A DNA stretch of 64,000 nucleotides from Hordeum vulgare subsp. vulgare. Its lineage: Eukaryota; Streptophyta; Magnoliopsida; Poales; Poaceae. Positions 10,251-22,257 of this stretch are shown piece by piece. A program made the position numbers and the translations under genes. The stretch covers positions 507,888,263-507,952,262 of the forward strand of contig NC_058524.1 of NCBI RefSeq assembly GCF_904849725.1, in the 5' to 3' direction. The number at the start of each line of letters is the position of its first letter. Position 1 is the stretch's first letter. The notes beneath the pieces were generated by a model. It saw nothing but the letters and a program-made list of their open reading frames with translations, was not told the DNA's origin and made no database searches.

Positions 10251-13200
10251 TGTAACATCCCAATTTTTCCTAATTGGGAATGTTCTACAAATGTAGCTAA
10301 GAATCTATGCATTTTTTTTGCAATAAAGTTTTGCATTTGAATTCTTTCAAATATTTGCTTTTGCTTTTCTATTTTCTTCCCACGAGAAATGCCCCGACAA
10401 AATTCTTGCAAGCAAGAAAGAGCGGAGGAAAATGACCCTCCAAAATCTGAGGCACTTTTGAAAATAATTGAGCCAAGAAAAACCAGAGATTTATGGAGAA
10501 AATAATTTGAAAAAGAAAATAAAGCTTTTAGGGGTTTTTCTGGAAAAACATTTTTTTAGTTTTTATTTTGGCCTTGGAAAAATGTTAATCGAGTAGAGAA
10601 TATTTTTCTGATCATTTTGGTATATAATACCCTATATTAATTATTTCATTTTGTTTCCTTTTATTATTTTATCTTACTGTTTTTGAGAAAATACAAAATC
10701 GGGAGATATTTTTTTATTTTAGGAAAGCGCCATGGGCGCGATTTTGGCTTTGGGCCAAATCCCTTGAGGCCCGGGACCGAGATCCTTTCGGATCGGTCAC
10801 CGATCCCTCTCGCCTCTCTTTTTTTCTCTCTACCGCTGGGCCCCTCGCCCGATCTCTCTCTCCCCTCGGTCTCCTTCCTTCTTCCCCCGCGAGCTCCTTC
10901 CTCCCATGGCCGAGACTGCTGCCTCGCCGGGATCCGCTCGGATCCGTGAGCCCCTTCCTTCCCCCGACCCTCTCTTCCCTCTATAAGTACGCCCTCTCGC
11001 CTCCTCGCCCCGTTCCCCCAAGACCCCGAGTCCCCACGCCCCCTCGCCGCCTCGCCCCTGCCCTGCTACCTCGTTGGAGCCCAAGCTCCAGAGAAAATGC
11101 CCCCGCCACCCCCCACGCCACCGCTCGCCTCCCCGCCCCAACCGATACCGCCACGAGCTCCCCCACCGCCCCCGCAACCCATTTTCCCCCCTAACCCGAG
11201 CCCTCACCGCCTCCTCACCACCCCTCGCCACCTCGCCGGAGTTGGAGCCGGCCGAAGCTCCCCAAGCTCCCCCTGCTTACCCCGGCCACCGAACTGCCCC
11301 TCCGCCGCCACCAACCGACGGAGGAGCTTCCCCGCAACGCCCCCGACCTCTCAGCCGCCGCCGGAGACCGCCGGAGGGCCCTCCCCGTCGACCGCCACCT
11401 TCTTTGCCTCGCCGGAGAAGGAGCACCAGCAGCACCCCATGGTGAGCACCCCCCACCCCCTGGTAGCCGTTAGATGTGAAACCAACGCATGTGATTAGAA
11501 GCACAATACCCCTTCGGTTTTTTAAACAAAACCCGAACGGTTTTCTTTCACTTACTATTAGCCAGAGAGTTTTTGCTAAGATTCGGCCGTTTGCTAGTTG
11601 TCACCGCAGCAAACAACCTCCCAACCAACCAGAGAGAGACACGTGTACCCCTGCCCGATAAAATTCAGATTTTCTTTTTATGTTTTATTTCCAAAACAGA
11701 GAGAGTTTCGAAATTGTATTGATCATAACTTTTGATCCACACCTCCAATGGAGTTGAAACTTGTTCAAGTAGATAACAATTTTCCTGTAGTTTTCAAAAA
11801 CATATAATTTGTCTATGTTTGAAATTTTCAAATTTGAAATAGATCAGATTTAGTTTAAACCTAGTTTTGCTTATTCCAGGAGTTTAAAAATAGATTTTTA
11901 TTTGATTCCTATTTCTACTACTTCCTAGTGAGTATACCCTTCTGTAGTATAAGTTTCAATTTTTTTTAAATATTTTACTTGGGGTTTTAACAGAAACAAT
12001 TTCTGCCTTAGTTAGGTGAAGTGAATTCCTTCACTTTATGCCATAGCTACTTTGTGCTTGTGATGTTATTTTACTTGTTGATGATTGTAGTGCTTATGGT
12101 GTGTATTTGTTTGTATCGGTAGATCACCCGGAGTGCGAAGCTTGCTACTTAGAAGCGCTCGATCAAGACAACTATCAGCAAGGCAAGTCATTTTGATCAT
12201 ACTATCGCCTATGTTTTCTATGCATGGTAGTTTCACCCTTCTTTACCCAATTGTATGCTGAGTAGGTACTTGGAAATTATAGTTATAGGTTTTAGTATCA
12301 TGTTGTAGGCACACAACAACCCCGATACTTGGCCCGGGACGACAAATTTCATATTGCTATGCTTGATTAGACGGGATTCTCGTTGAGTGCATAACACGAG
12401 TGATGCGAGTATAATTAAATAACCAAGACCGATTAAGTCAAGATTTTCAAGACCTCGTGAAGCAATGCAACTCTGGGTGAAGTACGGTTTTGATGGGCTC
12501 CCTGGAGAAACCAGTGGACGACCCAGGGATGCTTGGAGACATGCCATGACATCTTGCGGAAAGCTTCATCCAGGTTCAAAGAGACGGACGAAGGCTTCAA
12601 GACCCAAGGCTTACCTGCACAGCCACAAGTCATTATGGGCTTTGGCTTGGTTGGACAACGCGGCGACTCTGGACAGGCGGTACTAGCAGGTGTAGAAGAA
12701 TGGTAGGATTGGATGGGCACCGACAGGGGATCAGAGGGACCTGTTGAAAGACCATGTTTTGATCATCCGATCTTCAAACACCCTGAAGTGCGAGGACATA
12801 TCCGGAGGCGATCAAATGTTGTGGGGAACGTGTGCAAAACTCTGCAGAGTACCCAAACCTAATCGATTAGCTGTGTCCATGGTCATGGACAACTTGAGCC
12901 GAAGGCATTGAATTTTCCCTGAACTCTCAACACAATTTAATAATGATGTGGGGAATTATCGACAACTCGGGTACGAGAATTGGTTGGCGGAACCATCTCG
13001 TTAACAACAAACAATGTAATAATATTTTTCTTTCAGCCCTTTCTTGTTGTAGGAGAAAATTTGCTTTATGCTAAAAACTTATAGCCCCACCTGCCATATA
13101 TGCATGTAGAAATAGTTGGTTACTATTTTCCCCCTCTCTTTGATGATTTGCCGGCATATTCCATATGCTGACCTACACGGCTGCAACGTATCATGTTGCA

Positions 13201-13498
13201 GAGTACTTTTCCAACCAGGAGTGAGGCTACGATCTACGCTCGGTGACATGCCCTGGAGTCGGATGGACTCGTCTACCTGATGCTTCCGCTAGTCTTCGTT
13301 AGATATCTCGTGAGATGGATTTCAGCCACTTTATTGTAATTCATTATTGTAATAAAGTACTCGATATGAGATTTTGATTAATAAAGCTGTGGGATTGAAC
13401 TCTTGATATATACATTGATGAACTGAGTGTGTACCAGCATGATCTTGGGATGGTACGGAAACACCAGAGACTTGGACGTTTCAGGTCGGGTCGCTACA
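10251..13498 (+). mobile_element. E3 5' LTR
   Basis: It begins TGTAACATCCCAA and ends GGGTCGCTACA. The second copy at 19014-22252 defines both ends. The middle (about 10730-11470) is a GC-rich, CpG-dense block that gives long but meaningless Pro- or Arg-rich ORFs on both strands. The rest is AT-rich. Confidence 0.93.
10982..10989 (+). promoter_or_regulatory. E3 5' LTR TATA box
   Basis: TATAAGTA directly downstream of a GC-rich block and conserved in the other LTR at 19746-19753. It is the probable core promoter. Confidence 0.55.
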
Positions 13499-13502
13499 GA
13501 AA

Positions 13503-13516
13503 TGGTATTCAGAGCA
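13503..13516 (+). other. E3 primer binding site (initiator Met tRNA type)
   Basis: TGGTATTCAGAGCA matches TGGTATCAGAGCA apart from one extra T. It lies 4 bp after the 5' LTR end. Confidence 0.75.
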
Positions 13517-13644
13517 CACGCTGACCGTAGGACGTAACCTCTAGGAATGGAAAAGCCTTAGGAAGAAAACTATTTTTCTTATACAAATCTTCTATTTCCT
13601 CTTCTGCTCATTTCTGACTTCTCTCTGATTTTCCAATGTTTTAG

Positions 13645-14352
13645 ATGGCCACCTTCATCCCCGTTAAGTTCATGGAGTTTTGCCAGCCTGACGCCACTAT
13701 GCCTTTCGGAAAGGAGCTGATGCAGATCACCAAGGACTTGAGGATTGCTCTGCCGACTATCACAGGGAAGCCTACTTCGTCTTACCCAGAGGATTCATGC
13801 TACAGGATTGAGGTGCACGTTCCCGGACGGACATTCGAGCCGCGCACTGAGCCTGTGGACTTCAAGTTCGTCGCACCCAGCTGGATTCTTGGAAGGGACA
13901 TGGCGATCCATTGTGCACTCGGACGTATCAAGGAAGTGTATAGAGGCTGCCCTATTTCACCGGACCTATTCACGGTATCCCGAAGAGGAGAAGATGGAGA
14001 GATCATCTCAAGCAAGACCAAGGACGCTCTCCTGTCCTATGCCCAGACCTTGGAGAAGCACAACGGGACTCTGGAGCATCGTGTGATCAAGGACGCCAGG
14101 AAGATCAAGCAACTGTCGCTCCGCGAACTCGAACTCGAAGAAGCAGCCCGGGAAGCCCACTATGAGCACGAATTGGAGGTGAAGGACTTCCTGTAGAGGA
14201 TCGAGAAGCTGAAGACTCGTGTCGCGTACCTGGAGGAAGAAATGGACATGGGCGAGAACCTTCATCCCGAAGGAGACGTAGCCCCCTTGATCAGCAATGA
14301 GGAGGACTATGAAGAAAGCTCCACCGAAGGACCCACCACCATGCTTTTCTAA
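13645..14352 (+). pseudogene. E3 extra ORF upstream of gag, coiled-coil protein of unknown function
   Basis: A 236-codon frame lies between the PBS and gag, with one in-frame TAG at 14194-14196 that fits a former CAG. It starts MATFIPVKFMEF. The first part (to about residue 120) looks globular, with several prolines and the words PSWILGRDMAIH. The remainder is charged and heptad-like (LEKHNGTLEHRV ... LRELELEEAAREA ... RIEKLKTRVAYLEEEM), which predicts a coiled coil, and it ends in an acidic tail. It has no zinc knuckle or enzymatic motif. Most gypsy elements lack an ORF in this place. I do not recognise a function; a particle or RNA accessory role would be speculation. Confidence 0.7.
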
Positions 14353-14567
14353 GGAGGACACTTAGACTAGTCCACCAATTTATCTTATCGTCAAACGCTT
14401 AGACCGATGTTTAGGTTATCGAAACTTGTATCGCCGTGTGTGAACCTTTTGTGATGGTATTGAATAAAATGTGTGGTGTGATACTTGTTTGTTGCATTTC
14501 ATATGGGTAGTGTAATTACTCTTTAGACCATTGTTCTATGCTAATATCACCCCTCTACAAACACCAG

Positions 14568-15920
14568 ATGCCTCCGAGACGTGATCCTGCTTCCAACTTT
14601 CCGCCGGAACTCACTCAGTTGATTCAGCAACAGAATACCCTAATGCAGCTGATCATCCAGAACCAGAACAATAACAACAACCATCATCCACCCCAGGCCG
14701 ACAATCTCACCCGTTTCCTGAGGTTGGACCCTCTGACTTTCTCCAGCAGCATTGAGCCCATTGTGGCATATGATTGGCTCTGCAAGATGGAGCGGGAACT
14801 AATCACTGCTGGATGTACTGAAGCTGAGAAGGTGCGCTTTGCCGCGCATCAACTTGAAGGCCGTGCAGCTGCATGGTGGGAGAACTACACCACCACATAC
14901 CCCATTGCTGGAGTCACTTGGGAGCAGTTCAAGCAAGCCTTCCGCACCGCTCATGTCTCAGCTGGGGCCATGAGTCTGAAGAAGCGTGACTTTCGCAACT
15001 TACGGCAGGGAAATCGCTCCGTTGCTCAGTATGTTGATGAATTCAACATGCTCGCCCGTTATGCACCTGGAGATGTGGCCGATGATGCGGCCAAGCAGGA
15101 AAAGTTCTTCGAGGGACTCAATGATGAGCTAAGCATTCAGCTGACAGTAGCCAAGTTCAACAACTACCAGGAGCTGGTAGATAAGGCCCTCATCTTGGAG
15201 GGGAAACATCAGCAGATGGAGAACCGCAAGCGGAAGTATGGCAATGGGAAGTTCAACTCCGGCACTCAGCAGAAGCCTCGCTACACCCACTATTCAGGGA
15301 ATACCGGGACTGGATCCGGTAAGTTTGGAGGACACGTCCAGCATAACCACCCAGTGCACAACCATGGAGGCCACAACCATGGAGGAAATGGGAACCACCG
15401 CAACAACAACAACTTCAAGAATGGCAGTACCGGCACTCAGCATCATTCCGCTCCAGCTCAGAAGGACCTGACTCATATCACCTGCTTCAAGTGTCAGAAG
15501 ATGGGACACTATGCCACTGAATGTCCCCAGAACAAGCAGGGAAATGGAAACGGCAACGACAACTCTGCAGCAAAGAAGACCAATCCTTTTCCTCGAGCTC
15601 ACGTGAATCACATTGATGTTGAAGAGGTCTATGATCACCCTGATATTGTGGTTGGTAAGTTTTTGCTAAATTCACGTCTAGTATTGGTACTTTTTGATTC
15701 TGGTGCAACGCGTTCATTCATATCAAGGGTAGTTGTGGAAAAGTATAGTTTGCCAACTAGAACCCTCAGCCAGCCTATTAAGGTTAGTTCCCCAGGAGGC
15801 ATGATTACAGTCGGGATAGGATGCCATGCTTTGAGTCTCAACATCGGGAACCATAAGTTTCCCACCGACCTCATCGTATTAGAGTCTCAAGGATTGGACG
15901 TAATCCTTGGCATGGATTAG
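14568..15920 (+). pseudogene. gag: E3 gag and protease
   Basis: I prefer the ATG at 14568 (MPPRRDPASNF) over the upstream one at 14538, because typical Tekay gag proteins start this way. Gag capsid-like sequence includes AYDWLCKMERELI, AAAWWENY and VAQYVDEFNML. A His/Asn/Gly-rich stretch follows, then one CCHC knuckle, CFKCQKMGHYATEC, near 15484. The aspartic protease has the active site LFDSGATRSFIS near 15690 and the conserved LDVILGMD near its end. The frame then meets TAG at 15918-15920 where a Trp codon is expected (GMD-stop-LAKYEG). Beyond the stop the same frame continues as RT. Confidence 0.92.
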
Positions 15921-18900
15921 TTGGCCAAGTACGAAGGGAATATTGATTGTGCCCTTAAGTCTATTTTGCTCACCACCCCCGAGCAAAAGCGGATTAAGTA
16001 CGTGTCTCAGCGCCCGACACGGAGTAAACGGGTAAACTCTCTCACGGGAGTAGTCCAGGAGGAAGTACCGATTGTCCAAGAATACCCAGATGTATTTCCG
16101 GAGGAATTGCCGGGTATGATACCTGATAGAGAGATTGAATTTCTGATTGAGCTATTACCCGGAACAGCCCCGATATCCAAGAGACCCTATCGGATGCCCG
16201 CCAATGACTTAGTAGAAATCAAGAAGCAAATTAAGGAGTTGTTGGACAAAGGGTATATTCGCCCAAGTTCTTCACCTTGGGGAGCCCCAGTGCTCTTGGT
16301 TGAAAAGAAGGATAAGTCCTTGAGAATGGTTGTCGATTATCGTGCATTGAACGAGGCGACCATCAAGAACAAGTATCCCTTGCCGATGATCAACGATCTG
16401 TTTGACCAGTTAGTTGGAGCCCGAGTATTCTCCAAGATCGATCTTCGATCCGGGTATCATCAGCTGAAGATTCGTGAACAAGATATACCCAAGACAACTT
16501 TCACCACTCGGTACGGCTTGTATGAGTACACGGTCATGTCATTTGGACTGACTAATGCTCCGACATATTTTATGAATCTGATGAACAAGGTATTTATGGA
16601 ATACTTGGACAAGTTTGTCGTGGTGTTCATCGATGACATACTGATATTCTCCAAGAATGAGGAAGAACACAAGGAACATCTGCGTCTAGTTCTGGAGAAA
16701 CTTCGAGAGCATCACCTGTATGCGAAGTTCAGCAAATGTGAATTTTGGTTGAAAGAAGTTGGATTCCTCGGACACGTCATTTCAGGAGAAGGAATAGCAG
16801 TGGAGCCTGCCAAGGTCGCAGCAGTCACCGAATGGGTAGCACCCACTTCAGTTAAGGAAATCCGCAGTTTCCTCGGACTTGCCGGATATTACCGGAGGTT
16901 CATTGAGAATTTCTCAAAGATCGCCAAGCCCATGACAGAGTTGTTGAAGAAGGAGTCCAAGTATGTTTCGACCGAGGAATGTGAAACCAGTTTTCAAGAG
17001 TTGAAGAAACGTCTGGTTATAGCCCCAGTGCTGATATTGCCGAACATTCGGCAGGATTTCCAGGTTTACTGTGACGCTTCTCGTCAAGGACTTGGAGGAG
17101 TGCTCATGCAAGAAGGTAAAGTCGTAGCCTATGCATCTAGACAGCTCAGACCCCATGAGTTGAATTATGCCACGCATGACTTGGAACTAGCAGCCGTACT
17201 GCACGCTCTCAAGACTTGGAGACATTTCCTGATCGGAAATAGTTGTGATGTTTACACTGATCACAAGAGCCTGAAATATATCTTCACACAGAAGGAGTTG
17301 AACCTCAGACAGAGGAGATGGCTTGAATTGATCAAGGACTATGAAATGAGATTGCACTATCACCCTGGCAAGGGCAATGTTGTAGCCGATGCATTGAGTT
17401 GCAAGAGTTATGTGAACACACTCATAGTGGGAGGATTACGCCAGGAGTTAGCCGATGATCTCCGAGAGCTCAAATTGGAAATTGTTCCAAGAGGATTTGT
17501 AGCCACATTGGAAATTCAGTCCACTTTGACAGAAAAGATCAGCGAAACACAGAAGACAGACACGGAGATAGCTGAAATTAAGCAGAAAATGAAAGACGGG
17601 AAGGCTAAAGGTTTTCGTGAGGATGAACACGGAACCTTATGGTTTGAGGATCGTATCTATGTGCCCAATGATCCCGAACTCAGGAAGTTGATACTTCAGG
17701 AGGCCCATGATTTCCCGTACTCGATACACCCAGGCAACAACAAGATGTATCTGGATCTGAAAGAAAGTTTCTGGTGGACAGGAATGAAGAAAGACATTGC
17801 CGAGTTTGTAGCAATATGCGATGTTTGTCAGCGAGTGAAAGCCGAGCATCAAAAGCCAGCAGGTTTGCTTCAACCTCTGCCGATACCCGAGTGGAAATGG
17901 GAAAATCTTGGTATGGACTTCATCACAGGATTACCCAGGACCCGTTCTGGCTATGATTCTATTTGGGTTGTGGTCGATCATTTGACCAAGGTAGCTCACT
18001 TCATTCCCGTGAGGACTACTTACACGAGTGCCAAGCTGGCCAAGATATATATGACCAGGATCGTATGTCTGAATGGAGTACCGAAGAGTATTGTGTTAGA
18101 TAGAGGGACTCAGTTCACGTCAAAATTTTGGCACCAACTGCATGAAACCTTGGGAACGAGATTGGAGTTCAGTATAGCTTTTCACCCACAGATAGATGGA
18201 CAGACCGAGAGAGTCAATCAGACTCTGGAGGACATGTTGAGAGCTTGCGCACTAGACTATGGGTCTAGCTGGGATGACAATTTGCCTTATGCCGAGTTCT
18301 CATATAACAACAGCTATCAGACCAGTCTGAAGATGGCCCCTTTCGAAGCTCTATACGGAAGGAGGTGCAGAACACCGTCGATGTGGGATGGAGTTGGAGA
18401 CCGACAACTTTTTGGTCCTGGCCTTATCCGAGATTCTGAAGAGAAGGTCAAGCTGATTCGTGACCGACTCAAGATAGCTTAGTCCAGACAGAAGAGTTAT
18501 GCTGACGACAAACGCAAGGAAGTAACATACGAAGTGGGAGACCGGGCATATCTTTGGGTGTCTCCACTTCGAGGAATCAAGAGATTCGGTGTGAAAGGAA
18601 AGTTAGCACCCCGATTCATTGGCCCCTACAAAATTCTTGAACGTAAAGGCGAAGTTGCATATAAACTGGAACTGCCGGAAGGATTGTCCGGAGTTCATGA
18701 TGTCTTCCATGTTTCCCAGTTGAAGAAATGACACACTGAGATGGCTGATGTTCCGTTGAGAGATACAGTGCCCCTAGAGGCCATACAACTCGACAGTGAT
18801 CTGACGTATGAGGACAAACCCGTCAGGATTCTCGAGACCGCCAACAGAGTTACCCGCAGCCAGATCATCAAGTTCTGCAACGTGTTGTGGAGCCACCACA

Positions 18901-19001
18901 CCGAGGAAGAAGCCACCTGGGAACGAGAAGAAGATCTTCGTCGAGACCACCCGCACCTATTTTCTAGCCAACCCGAATCTCGAGGGCGAGATTCATCTTA
19001 A
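15921..19001 (+). pseudogene. pol: E3 RT - RNase H - integrase - chromodomain
   Basis: It is in the same frame as gag; from 14538 to 19001 there is one frame of 1,488 codons broken only by three stops. RT has [22 protein letters not shown] and FIDDILIFS (near 16623). RNase H has [14 protein letters not shown] and [10 protein letters not shown]. Integrase has HPGNNKMY and CDVCQR of the zinc finger, then [16 protein letters not shown] and GQTERVNQ for the D,D,E core, and the GPY/F motif FIGPYKILERKG near 18617-18650. TAG at 18480-18482 (former CAG) and TGA at 18729-18731 interrupt it. The end (about 18800-18960) is a chromodomain, PVRILETANRVTR with VLWSHHTEEEATWE. Chromodomains steer integration to modified chromatin. 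Confidence 0.93.
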
Positions 19002-19013
19002 GGTGGGTAGGTT
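19000..19013 (+). other. E3 polypurine tract
   Basis: AAGGTGGGTAGG-type purine-rich run directly before the 3' LTR start TGTAACA. It would prime plus-strand synthesis. Confidence 0.65.
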
Positions 19014-22000
19014 TGTAACATCCCAATTTTTCCTAATTGGGAAAGTTCTACAAATGTAGCTAAGCATCTATGCATTTTGTTTGCAATAAAGTTTTGCATT
19101 TGAATTCTTTCAAATATTTGCTTCTGCTATTCTATTTGCTTCCCACGAGAAATGCCCCGACAAAATTCTTGCAAGCAACAAAGAGCGGAGGAAAATGACC
19201 CTCCAAAATCTGAGGCACTTTTGAAAATAATTGAGCCAAGAAAAACCGGACATTTATGGCGAACATAATTTGAAAAAGAAAATAAAGCTTTTAGGGGTTT
19301 TTCTGAAAAAACATTTTTTTTAGTTTTTATTTTGGCCTTGGAAAAATGTTAATCGAGTAGAGAATATTTTTATGATCATTTTGGTATATAATACCCTATA
19401 TTAAATATTTTATTTTGTTTCCTTTTATTCTTTTCTCTTACTGTTTTTGAGAAAATACAAAATCGGGAGATATTTTTTATTTTAGGAAAGCGCCATGGGC
19501 GCCATTTTAGCTTTGGGCCAGATCCTTTGAGGCCCGGGACCGAGATCCTTTCGGATCGGTCACAGATCCCCCTTGCCTCTCTTTTTTTCTCCGTGCCGCT
19601 CGGCCCCACGCCCGATCTCTCTCTCCCCCTCGGTCTCCTTCCTTCTTCCCCCGCGAGCTCTTTCCTCCCATGGCCGAGACTGCTGCCTCGCCGCGATCCG
19701 CTCGGATCTGCGAGCCCCTTCCTTCCCCCGACCCTCTCCTCCCTCTATAAGTACCCCCTCTCGCCTCCTCGCCCCGTCCCCCCAAGACCCGGTGTCCCCA
19801 CGCCCCCTCGCCGCCTTGCCCCTGCCCTGCTACCTCGCTGGAGCCCAAGCTCCAAAGAAAATGCCCCCGCCACCCCCCGCGCCACCGCTCGCCTCCCCGC
19901 CCCAACCGACACCGCCACGAGCTCCCCCATCGCCCCCGCAACCCATTTTCCCCCCTAACCCGAGCCCTCGCCGTCTCCTCACCACTCCTCGCCACCTCGC
20001 CGGAGTTGGAGCCGGCCGAAGCTCCCCCTGCTTACCCCGGCCACCGAACTGCCGCTCCGCCGCCACCAATCGACGGAGGAGCTTCCCCGCAATGCCCCCG
20101 ACCTCTCAGCCGCCACCGGAGACCGCCGGAGGGCCCTCCCCGTCGACCGCCACCTTCTCTGCCTCGCCGGAGAAGGAGCACCTGCAGCACCCCATGGTGA
20201 GCACCCCCCCATCCCCTGGTAGCCGTTAGATCTGAAACCAGCGCATGTGATTAGAAGCACAATACCCCTTCGGTTTTTTAAACAAAACCCGAACGGTTTT
20301 CTTTCACTTACTATTAGCCAGAGAGTTTTTGCTAAGATTCGGCCGTTTGCTAGTTGTCACCGCAGCAAACAACCTCCCAACCAACCAGAGAGAGACACGT
20401 GTAGCCCTGCCCGATAGAATTCAGATTTTCTTTTTATGTTTTATTTCCAAAACAGAGAGAGTTTCGAAATTGTTTTGATCATAACTTTTGATCCACAACT
20501 CCAATGGAGTTGAAACTTGTTCCACTAGATCACAAGTTTCCTGTAGTTTTCAAAAACATATAATTTATCTATGTTTGCAATTTTCAAATTTGAATTAGAT
20601 CAAATTTAGTTTAAACCTTGTTTTGCTTATTCCAGGAGTTTAAGAATAGATTTTTTTAATTCCTTTTGCTACTGCTGCCTAGTGATTATATCTTTCTATA
20701 GTATAAGTTTTAATTTTTTTCATATATTGTTACTTGGGGTTTTAACAGAAACAATTTCTACCTTAGTTAGGTGAAGTGAATTCCTTTACTTTATGCCATA
20801 TCTACTTTGTGCTTGTGATGTTATTTTACTTGTTGATGATTGTAGTGCTTACGGTGTGTATTTGTTTGTATCGGTAGATCACCCGGAGTGCGAAGCTTGC
20901 TACTTAGAAGCGCTCGATCAAGACAACTATCAGCAAGGCAAGTCATTTTGATCATACTATCGCCTATGTTTTCTATGCATGGTAGTTTCACCCTTCTTTG
21001 CCCAATTGCATGCGGAGTAGATACTAGGAAATTATAGTTATAGGTTGTAGTATCATGTGGTAGGCACACAACAACCCCGATACTTGGCCCGGGATGACAA
21101 ATTTCATATTGCTATGCTTGATTAGACGGGATTATGGTTGAGTGCATAAGATGAGTGATGCGAGTATAATTAAATAACCAAGACCGGTTAAGTCAAGATT
21201 TTCAAGACCTCGTGAAGCAATGCAACTCTTGGTGAAGGACGGTTTTGATGGGCTCCCTGGAGAAACCAGTGGACGACCCCGGGATGCTTGGAGAAGTGCC
21301 ATGACATCTTGCGGAAAGCTTCACCCAGGCTCAAAGAGACGGGCGGAGGCTTCAAGACCCAAGGCTTACATGCACAGCCACAAGTCATTATGGGCTCTGG
21401 CTTGGTTGGACAACACGGCGACTCTAGACAGGCGGTGCTAACAGATGTAGAAGAACGGTAGGATTGGATGGGCACCGACAGGGGATCAGAGGGACCCGTT
21501 GAAAGACCATGTTTTGAGCATCCGGTCTTCAAACACCCTGAAGTGCGAGGACATATTCGGAGGCGATCAAATCTTGTGGGGAGCGTGTGCAAAACTCTAC
21601 AGAGTACCCAAACCTAATCGATTAGCCGTGTCCGCGGTCATGGACAACTTGAGCCGAAGGCATTGAATTTTCCCTGAACTCTCAATACAATTTAATAATG
21701 ATGTGGGAATTATCGACAACTCGGGTACGATAATTGGTTGGCGGAACCATCTCGTTAACAACAAACAATATAATAATATTTTGCTTTCAGCCCTCTCTTG
21801 TTGTAGGAGAAAATTTTCTTTATGCTAAAAACTTATAGCCCCACCTGCCATATATGCATGTAGAAATAGTTGGTTACTATTTTCCCCCTCTCTTTGATGA
21901 CTTGCCGGCATATTCCATATGCTGACCTACACGGCTGCAACGTATTATGTTGCAGAGTACTTTTCCGACCAGGAGTGAGGCTACGATCTACGCTCGGTGA

Positions 22001-22252
22001 CATGCCCTGGAGTCGGATGGACTCGTCTACCTGATGCTTCCGCTAGTCTTCGTTAGATATCTCATGAGATGGCCTTCAGCCACTTTATTGTAATTCATTA
22101 TTGTAATAAAGTACTCGATATGAGATTTCGATTAATAAAGCTGTGTTTTTGAACTCTTGATATATACATTGATGTACGGAGTGTGTACCAGCATGATCTT
22201 GGGATGGTACGGAAACACCAGAGACTTGGCCGTTTCAGGTCGGGTCGCTACA
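19014..22252 (+). mobile_element. E3 3' LTR
   Basis: Second LTR copy with the same start, GC-rich block, TATA box (19746-19753) and end as 10251-13498. It is followed by AAATA, the right target duplication. Confidence 0.93.
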
Positions 22253-22257
22253 AAATA

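Larger units (their letters stand above)
10251..22252 (+). mobile_element. E3: complete Tekay-type chromovirus (Ty3/gypsy), TSD AAATA
   Basis: It is flanked by AAATA at 10246-10250 and 22253-22257. LTRs are 10251-13498 (3,248 bp) and 19014-22252 (3,239 bp). The internal DNA holds a PBS, an extra ORF, and a gag-PR-RT-RH-IN frame ending in a chromodomain, then a PPT. Very long LTRs and a C-terminal chromodomain point to the Tekay/Del clade. I count about a dozen substitutions between the LTRs in their first roughly 310 bp, so insertion is not recent. Four nonsense codons make it defective. Confidence 0.93.

Noticed and set aside
10683..11504. Pro-rich and Arg/Gly-rich ORFs on both strands, repeated at 19507-20260
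   Set aside because: They lie in the GC-rich block of the E3 LTRs, where stop codons are rare by composition; both strands and several frames are open, and no domain is visible.
12465..12686. Small ORF conserved in both E3 LTRs
   Set aside because: Conservation follows from LTR identity; there is no motif and no start context, and the opposite strand is also open.
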